A stretch of 64,000 nt of DNA, taken from contig CM042568.1 in the NCBI GenBank assembly GCA_023630585.1, positions 1,659,016 through 1,723,015 of the forward strand, given 5' to 3'. The first letter of the stretch is position 1. Every line of letters begins with the position of its first letter. The stretch is from Cranoglanis bouderius (taxonomy: Eukaryota > Chordata > Actinopteri > Siluriformes > Cranoglanididae). Under the pieces are notes generated by a model, which was not told the origin of the DNA, did not search any database, and worked only from the letters and a program-made list of their open reading frames with translations. Both the position numbers and the translations under genes were made by a program. Of the stretch, positions 56,777 through 64,000 are shown piece by piece.

Positions 56777-57147
56777 TTACTGTATGAAGTATAGCCCTTT
56801 TTTTGTGTTACAGTTCAAATTTTAATTGAATCTGGCAGTTACAGAGAATAAGAAATGACTTACCTTTGTGTTGCTTTTTCAGATTCACCGGTGCACGTGA
56901 GCTGGTGTTTGAGTGCTTAATTTCTAATTGCCTAACGGGTCCTTCAACTGGCAATTCACTCTTACCCAAAAGCGTGTCATGGCAATCGGGGGGAAAGGGG
57001 CAGGTGTCCCTCACTGCACAGGCATGCACACACATAGCTCACCTCACATGGAAGACACACACAGCCCATACAAACACAACATATTCACAACAGTGTAAAA
57101 ACATTCAATCTGTTTTGCACGAATATTAGTTTTTTTTTTTCTCTAGT

Positions 57148-57478
57148 TGTCCTGTAGGGAGTTAGTGGTTAGAACATTTGCCTCATACCTCCACGGTTGG
57201 GTGTTTGAATCCCGCCTCTGCCCTGTGTGTTTGGAGTTTGCATGTTCTCCCCGTGCTTCGGGGGTTTCCTCTGAGTACTCCGGTTCCTACCCCCGTCCAA
57301 AGACATGTGTTGTAGGCTGACTGGCATTTCTAAACTGTCCAGAGTGTGTGAATGTGTGTGCGATTGTGCCCTGCGATGTGCCCTGTCCAGGGTGTGCCCC
57401 AAATTCCTTGGGATAGGCTCCAGGCTCCCCCGTGACCCTGTGTAGGATAAGTGGTATGGAAAATGGATAGATGGATGA
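57148..57478 (+). mobile_element. tRNA-derived SINE
   Basis: The A-box region GTTAGTGGTTAGAAC (57160) and B-box region GGTTGGGTGTTTGAATCCC (57195) form a tRNA-like head. It is followed by GTTTGCATGTTCTCCCCGTG and a tail with GGATAGATGGATGAAT repeats. Near full length. Confidence 0.8.
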
Positions 57479-58689
57479 ATAGCTGTCGTTAGACATCTTT
57501 TGATTGGTTAAAGCGAAAATGATTCAGGACATTGCTATTTTTAGGATGTTTTATTAGTGCAGAAATGAACACACTTCAATTAACATCCATACACAGGCTA
57601 CAAATTACATTTCTAGCTTCAGAGCTTTTTTAGGCTACACTGTTAACAAGGAAGTTAAATAAATCAATGCACTAAATGGGGAAAATGCACTTGTGCTGAT
57701 TCTGGAACTGAAAGAGCGCAGTGTGGAAGCTCATGTCTGTCAACAGAGCTGTCCTCATAGCTTGTAGCTCCACGAGCTGGCGGATGTGACGTCTAGAGCA
57801 GTATCTCAGAGATTTTTCCAGGCTCATAATGACCCAGAAATTGAACCGGCATGTTCATTTTCGACCACAAGTGCGGGACTTTTTTCCTAGTATGCAGGGA
57901 CTTTTTTTTCCTAGTATGCAGCTGACTATAGTATCAACTTCATCTATTATGAAATATTTTTAAACCAACAAAGAACATTGCATCTGAATTGTTTTACTCT
58001 CTGCCTTACTGTTTTTTTCCATCACCCCAACAAGTCTATTCCACCCCTACTCTGAAGTTATTTCTGCCCTCTTTTCTTTATGCCACTTTAGTTTTTTTCC
58101 ATGCTGCCATTACATTGACCTTAGACTCTGAATGAGCTGACTAACCACTGCACCACTGTGTGTTTCTCACTTTTTCACACCTTCTGTCTGTGGCTTCACC
58201 GTCTGCTAATTTCTGTATTTACTTCTGTGTTCTTATGATAGAGTGTTAGAGTGCTGACACTCATAACAAAGTGTATTTTCTCTCATCGGTGTGACTAATT
58301 TCATCTATACACACAACCACGAACAAAGATCGTGATAGAACTAGCTTTTAAATACTACTAAGCAAACTTGTGTGACTAAAATATTGGGGGTTATTGTTCT
58401 TCCTAATACCTCATACCCCACCTGATTCAGCTCATTGAAAGTCTGCTCGGTTAAATCAGTTGCGGTAAATTGGGAAATCGCTAAACTGGAGGTTGCCACA
58501 TTGATGTTTATAAAGTAAACACTGGCTCAAAATGTAAGAGACGCCAGATATAATGACAGACATTACATTACAATAAACTTTTGTCTGGAATCATCCTTTA
58601 GTCATCAAAACCCCACACATGATTTACAAGATTCAGCCAGAATAAAACACCATTGATTCTGACCGGTCAGTGTTGATTCGTTTACGTTT
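57479..58689. other. Spacer, no gene seen
   Basis: Unique-looking, moderately AT-rich. CTTTTTTTCCTAGTATGCAG repeats once (57880-57925). No supported exon. Confidence 0.5.
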
Positions 58690-58989
58690 TACTTTTACAT
58701 TTATGCCATTGGGAAGACGCCCTTATCCAGAGTGACTTAAAGAGGTGCTTTGTACTGTCTATCAAGAACACATCATCGTGCTAGTTCAGTAGGTCAGAGA
58801 GTAAGAGCAATAGCTGCACTACTGTCAGAGCTTCTATAACAGCAGGTTTATATTAATGCGCTTGTTCTAATACATTATGGAAGGAGTCTCCAGTGTCAGT
58901 GCTTCGTAACAGTGTTTTTCCAACACTGGAAACATTTTTTGTTGTTTGTTCCTTCGGTTGTTTTTTCTTTTATTAACTTCAAGGGCGAG

Positions 58990-59029
<40 letters not shown>

Positions 59030-59320
59030 AAAGGTGAGGGTGGTGAGGGAGCAACTGTTATAATGTAAGTAATTACTGTTTTGTGAATATTAAATGTATA
59101 AATAGACTTGTAATTCTTTAATAAATATAAATATATATATATATATAATATTTGCTGTGTAATTATGGAAATTGCTGTGGTGTAAGAGGAATAAAACACG
59201 TGCTGTTATAGAAAAAAACTCCGGGGTGGTAACAGTGACTCCATTTCATCATGCCACCCCGTCATTCAAAATTATACTATAACAGCAACACATGGTGTTT
59301 TATTCTGTACTTATTAAATG
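58690..59320. mobile_element. Composite of L2 tail and reversed intron-1-type MITE
   Basis: TTTATGCCATTGGGAAGACG ... CCAGAGTGACTTA is an L2-type tail. 58800-59300 is, in reverse, the same repeat found in chemokine introns (GCTGTTATAG, AATAAAACAC ends), with (GA)n at about 58994-59026. Confidence 0.55.
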
Positions 59321-59654
59321 TTTTTTTGTTTTTTTTTGCAGTGCTCATGTCTGTACATACTGTACGTTTGCTGAATATTTGAGTTCTGACTCAAGAATTA
59401 AATTTGTCTTTATTCCGCTGAGTTGAACTGGTTGAATTAAGGACATGTGATCTTCCTGTTGTAAATCTGCTCAGACAGAAGATAACAGGCCTGCCATGTT
59501 TCAGCCTGTGACTTCCCCTTTCTTCAACTCTAAAGTCTGGCTTTACAGTAATATAACTCGTAGAGGGGTTGGGGGGACTTTTTAAGGCAGAGTCAGCTAA
59601 CAATGCCGCAGACCTGCAATGTTTCCTCTCAGGGTTTGTGAAACTTTTTTTTTG

Positions 59655-59900
59655 TGCAGAATAAGGTGCTGAATGTTAGCTTGTTCTCATCAAACCACTC
59701 CTCCACCCCCTACTCGTTTCTCTTGACCACAAACAGGACTGCAAAAAGCTGCAGCAAGCAAATTTTGCACTTCAACCTCCACTCTTTTTTCTCCTAGTTA
59801 CATAGCATATATTATATATTTTAACTAGTAATACCTGCAGATCTCTTATGTTTTTTAAATACTTTGTTGTTTTTTGGGTTTTGATTTACTTTTTTAAGCT
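59655..59900 (+). promoter_or_regulatory. Orphan copy of the chemokine distal upstream block
   Basis: CTCATCAAACCACTCCTCC, TTGACCACAAACAGG and a CCTCCACTCTTTTTTCTCC stretch follow the order of 16485-16680. No chemokine promoter or exon follows, so this is either a relic of a lost unit or the edge of one. Confidence 0.4.
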
Positions 59901-60691
59901 ATATTAAAATATTACAGTGTTTCTATGTTACTTCATCACTGAATTTTACCCCGTTTTCTCAATACCTAAAACACAATCCCAAACTACCTCACTCATCTGC
60001 ACATACCCCAAACTTCCATCCCAGAGGTCCCCAAAAATTATCCAGTCGCACACACAAGTAAACAAAAACACACGCACTCAGTGTCTACTACAGACTAGCA
60101 GGCTCACTAATTTAAAAACCTGGTCCTGCAATGAATAATTCATGACTTGCTCATCAGGGTAAATATAGATCGAACAATATTATACTACGGTCCTCAAAAT
60201 AATTTGAAGAAGTATACAAATACACCAAATTACTGCAAGAAAGAAAATAAAATTTTATATCCTTGAATTTACCCTATACAAAATGTACAGTCAATTAGAG
60301 AACAAATGTACACATGTAAATACAACCTATCAAAATATATGAAAAATACAGTAAAGAATAACACCAGTATTTTCAAATTAGGAAATGTGGTGTCAAAGAA
60401 AAACAATCTTGTCTGTCCCTGTTTGGGACATCACACAAGATGTTTGTGCTCCTAAGGCAGAAGAGGAAATATGCTATGACTCTGTGTTGATTTTCTGGTA
60501 TGTGAATAATGTTGTTGTGCATGAAGTTATTCATCTAATAAGAGTCATCGCTTGCCTCAATTATGAAGGTCAAGTCTATAGTCATAATTTTGTATGAGCT
60601 ATTACTACAAGTCATACAGGGCAATATGTTGGTGATATAGTAAGTACATTCACTTCACAGTAAAATAAAAAAAATTATATATATATATATA
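59901..60691. other. Spacer, no gene seen
   Basis: AT-rich. Short frames (for example 60385-60597) have no recognisable features. (TA)n just before the Tc1 element. Confidence 0.5.
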
Positions 60692-62311
60692 TAGTATCTC
60701 ACAAAAGTGAGTACACCCCTCACATTTTTGTAAATATGTTATTATATATTTTCATGGGACAACACTGACGAAATGACACTTTGCTACAATGTAAAGTAGT
60801 GAGTGTACAGCTTGTATAACAGTGTAAATTTGCTGTCCCCTCAAAATAACTCAACACACAGCCATTAATGTCTAAACCGCTGGCAACAAAAGTGAGTACA
60901 CCCCTAAGTGAAAATGTCCAAATTGGGCCCAATTAGCCATTTTCCCTCCCCAGTTTAATGTGACTAGTTAGTGTTACAAGGTCTCAGGTGTGAATGGGGA
61001 GCAGGTGTATTAAGTTTGGTGTTATTGCTCTCACACTCTCTCATACTGGTCACTGGAAGTTCAACATGGCACCTCATGGCAAAGAACTCTCTAAGGATCT
61101 GAAAAAAAGAATTGTTGCTCTACATAAAGATGGCCTAGACTATAAGAAGATTGCCAACACCCTGAAACTGAGCTGCAGCACGGTGGCCAAGACCATACAG
61201 CGGTTTAACAGGTCAGGTTCCACTCAGAACAGGCCTTGCCATGGTCGACCAAAGAAGTTGAGTGCACGTGCTCAGCATCATATCCAGAGGCTGGCTTTGC
61301 AGAATAGACGTATGAGTGCTGCCAGCATTGCTGCAGAGGTTGAAGGCGTGGGGGGTCAGCCTGTCAGTGCTCAGACCATACGCCGCACACTGCATCAAAT
61401 TGGTCTGCATGGCTGTCGTCCCAGAAGGAAGCCTCTTCTAAAGATGATGCACAAGAAAGCCTCTAAACAGTTTGCTGAAGACAAGCAGACTAAGGACATG
61501 GATTACTGGAACCATGTCCTGTGGTCTGATGAGACCAAGATAAACTTATTTGGTTCAGATGGTGTCAAGCGTGTGTGGCATCAACCAGGTGAGGAGTACA
61601 AAGACAAGTGTGTCTTGCCTACAGTCAAGCATGGTGGTGGAATTGTCATGGTCTGGGGCTGCATGAGTGCTGCCGGCACTGGGGAGTGTACTGTGACATG
61701 TACTGTGACATACTGAAGCAGAGCATGATCCCCTCTGTTCAGAAACTGGGCCGCAGGGCAGTATTCCAACATGATAACGACCCCAAACACACCTCTAAGA
61801 CGACCACTGCCTTGCTAAAGAAGCTGAGGGTAAAGGTGATGGACTGGCCAAGCATGTCTCCAGACCTAAACCCTATTGAGCATCTGTGGGGCATCCTCAA
61901 ACGGAAGGTGGAGGAGCGCAAGGACTCTAACATCCACCAGCTCTGTGATGTCATCATGGAGGAGTGAAAGAGGACTCCAGTGGCAACCAGTGAAGCTCTG
62001 GTGAACTCCATGCCCAACAGGGTTAAGGCAGTGCTCGAAAATAATGGTGGTCACATAAAATATTGACACTTTGGGCCCAATTTGGACATTTTCACTTAGG
62101 GGTGTACTCACTTCTGTTGCCAGCGGTTTAGACATTAATGGCTGTGTGTTGAGTTATTTTGAGGGGACAGCAAATTTACACTGTTATACAAGCTGTACAC
62201 TCACTACTTTACATTGTAGCAAAGTGTCATTTCTTCAGTGTTGTCCCATGAAAACATATAATAAAATATTTACAAAAATGTGAGGGGTGTACTCACTTTT
62301 GTGAGATACTG
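60692..62311 (+). mobile_element. Tc1-like transposon 2 with 239-bp inverted repeats
   Basis: Inverted repeats at 60692-60930 and 62073-62311, each with outer and inner CAAAAGTGAGTACACCCCT repeats. It is the same family as 41320-42933. It is inserted in a (TA)n tract. Confidence 0.93.
61066..62066 (+). pseudogene. Tc1-like transposase, frameshifted
   Basis: Opens with MAPHGKELSKDLKKRIVALH and stays open through the DNA-binding domains and WSDETKINLFGSDG until about 61690. There, a deletion/duplication (TACTGTGACATG repeated) shifts the frame. A TGA replaces a Trp codon at 61965-61967. It is better preserved than the copy at 41689 but also inactive. Confidence 0.9.
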
Positions 62312-62404
62312 TGTATAAAAAATCTCACAGTTTCTCCATGTAGTGTACTGGACTGCAATACATTAAACAAAGTATAAACAACAACAGGTACAGTATAGTA
62401 ATGT

Positions 62405-63152
62405 TATGTGTCAGAGTGTTTGCATTTGTCTGCTGCCTCTCTGCTCTTGTTTTTTCCACTGTTTGTTTGCCCTTCTGTCTCTAGCTGTCTTCTTATAGGT
62501 GGAGCCCTGCGGCAATCACCATTAAGTGGTTGACAAGACCTGACCAATGGAAGGCAGGAGCCCGGCCAAAAGAGGCAGAGCTGTCCATTTAAAAGCAACA
62601 CATTGACACCCTTGTGTCAGCCTCTTGGCTCACTGTTAGCCTGTTGTTTTTGATTGTTGGCTTGTTTTTCTCTTTGTTTCCCTGCTACCCTCATACTAGC
62701 TCCCTTGGTTTGAGAACAGGTAAGATCACACATCTCACCACACAGGTGTGTTGAATGTCTAGACACCCTAGGCTAGAGGGCAGGTGCCACCTTTGTATTT
62801 CTTGTTAGCTTAGCCTAGTGTAGTTAGTTAGTTTTGTGTTATATTATTTGCAGTCAGGTTAGCTACTTCAAATACAGCCTAGTGTAGTTGTGTTTTTACT
62901 ATGTTCAATTCTTTGGCACCGTCCATGTTCTCTCTCTCGGGTGAGACTAGTTCCCCTTCTGTCCTTGTTTTGTGGTTGTCCTGTGCCTGTCTGTAAATGC
63001 CAGTCCTGTTATATGTCATGAATAAAAGTGATAACCCTACCTCTACCCTCCTGTCCTACTCATATCCACCATCACCATAATCCAATCAAACCCGCAATCT
63101 TAGTAGTTACTGTTCTTACACTCACCCTAGACCTTACTTTCTGTGGGAACGT
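62405..63152. mobile_element. Possible solo LTR
   Basis: About 750 bp starting TGTGTCAGAGTG and ending GGGAACGTAACA (TG...CA). It has ATTTAAAAG at about 62588 and AATAAA at 63021-63026, as in an LTR with promoter and polyadenylation signal. I cannot see a clear target-site duplication, so the boundaries and identity are uncertain. Confidence 0.3.
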
Positions 63153-63249
63153 AACAAGTAAATAAATGAGAACAGAGCGCAATACTTCTGTGATACAGCT
63201 GTGTATAGTAACTATCCGGTACCGAAATGAATACTGAAGTGATTACTAT

Positions 63250-64000
63250 ATTTAAGCATCTACCTTTCCTGTAAAAAGCAGACTGAAGTAAATTACTTGT
63301 TCTCCTACCTGAAGGTACAGACTACAGAAGCAACCGTGGCTCGGAGTTGGTATAGTGGTCATATACACTGATGCTCGATTGGATTGAGATCTGGCGAATT
63401 TGGAGGCCGAATCAACACCTTGAACTCTGTCATGTTCCTCAAACCATTCCTGAACAATTTTTGCAGTGTGGCAGGGTGCGTTATGCTGCTGAAAGAGATC
63501 TCTGCGATTAGGGAACACCATTGCCATGAAGGGGTGTACTCAGTCTGCAACAATGTTTAGGTAGGTGGTACAGGTCAAAGTAAAATACGCATGAAGGCCA
63601 TGACCCAAGGTTTCCCAGCAGAACATTGCTCAGAGCATCACACTGCCTCCGCTGACTTGCCTTCTTCACATAGTGCATCCTGGTGCCATCTCTTCCCCGG
63701 GTAAGTGACGCACATGCACCCGGGTGACAAGATGTAAAGGACAATGTGATTCATCAGACCAGGCCACCTTCTTCCATTGCTCCATGGTCCAGTTCGGATA
63801 CTCACGTGCCCATTGTAGGTGCTTTCACTGGTGGACAGGGGTCAGCATGGGCACTCTGACTGGTCTGCAGCTACACAGCTCCATATGCAGCAAGCTGTGA
63901 TGCACTGTGTGTTCTGACATATTTCTATCATAGCCAGCATTAACTCTTCTGTGGGATTCGCATTTCAATGAGCCTTGGGCACCCATTACCCTGTCACTGG
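63250..64000 (-). mobile_element. Decayed Tc1-like transposon, runs off the window
   Basis: The minus strand gives FQQHNAPCHTAKIVQEWFEE and RPPNSPDLNPIEH, transposase catalytic-domain blocks of the family also seen at 5956-6605. Internal deletion and frameshifts; the element continues beyond the right edge. Confidence 0.8.

Noticed and set aside
56808..57129. Short open frames on both strands between the LINE and the SINE
   Set aside because: No domain, signal peptide or splice context, and the lengths are those expected by chance.

Overview
This window looks like nuclear DNA from a teleost fish, most likely a catfish (Siluriformes). The evidence is an expanded tandem CC-chemokine cluster, short three-exon immune genes, heavy Tc1/mariner, LINE-2 and tRNA-SINE content, and abundant microsatellites. 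The species call is inference. Nothing prokaryotic is present, and long open frames without introns are mostly transposons or repeats.

The left two thirds (about 0.9-41 kb) is a same-strand (+) tandem array of CC-chemokine genes. I reconstruct six intact three-exon genes: A 1105-2888, B 17330-18198, C 23128-24187, D 26277-26929, E 32017-33123 and F 39109-40972. Three relics sit between them: psi1 5218-5955, psi2 9472-11133, and psi3, which is only a promoter (13540-13800). Exon 1 encodes a signal peptide and ends in phase 1. Exon 2 is exactly 112 nt in every intact gene and carries the adjacent CC pair and the third Cys. Exon 3 carries the fourth Cys and the C-terminal helix with its Trp. Most copies have the same upstream design: a paired AACC(A/G)CA-like/TGTGGAA block, an ACCACACTCTCCC element, a TATA box, a shared start region and an ATC-rich 5' UTR. 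The intact proteins are predicted secreted ligands for chemokine receptors.

The copies differ in informative ways. C and D share an identical 141-bp second intron, yet their exons differ mainly by amino-acid changes in receptor-facing positions. D has lost the family promoter and sits behind unrelated DNA with a CRE/E-box composite. E lost its normal stop and 3' UTR, so its C-terminus is read from former 3' flank. F is the most divergent and lies behind a tandemly duplicated 2-2.7 kb upstream segment holding two 30-bp minisatellites. One of these contains 23 same-orientation CCAAT boxes. F's first intron carries about 640 bp of GATAAG repeats. A second promoter-like module with no attached gene recurs between the chemokine units.

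From 41 to 51.5 kb there is a segmental duplication of about 4 kb that begins inside the last exon of gene F (40937-46682 versus 47623-51535). A Tc1-like element sits in the first copy only, so the second copy preserves the empty site. From 51.5 to 64 kb I find no host gene. This part holds LINE fragments, a tRNA-derived SINE, a second Tc1 element with 239-bp inverted repeats, a possible solo LTR, a decayed Tc1 copy at the right edge, and one orphan copy of an upstream chemokine block near 59.7 kb.
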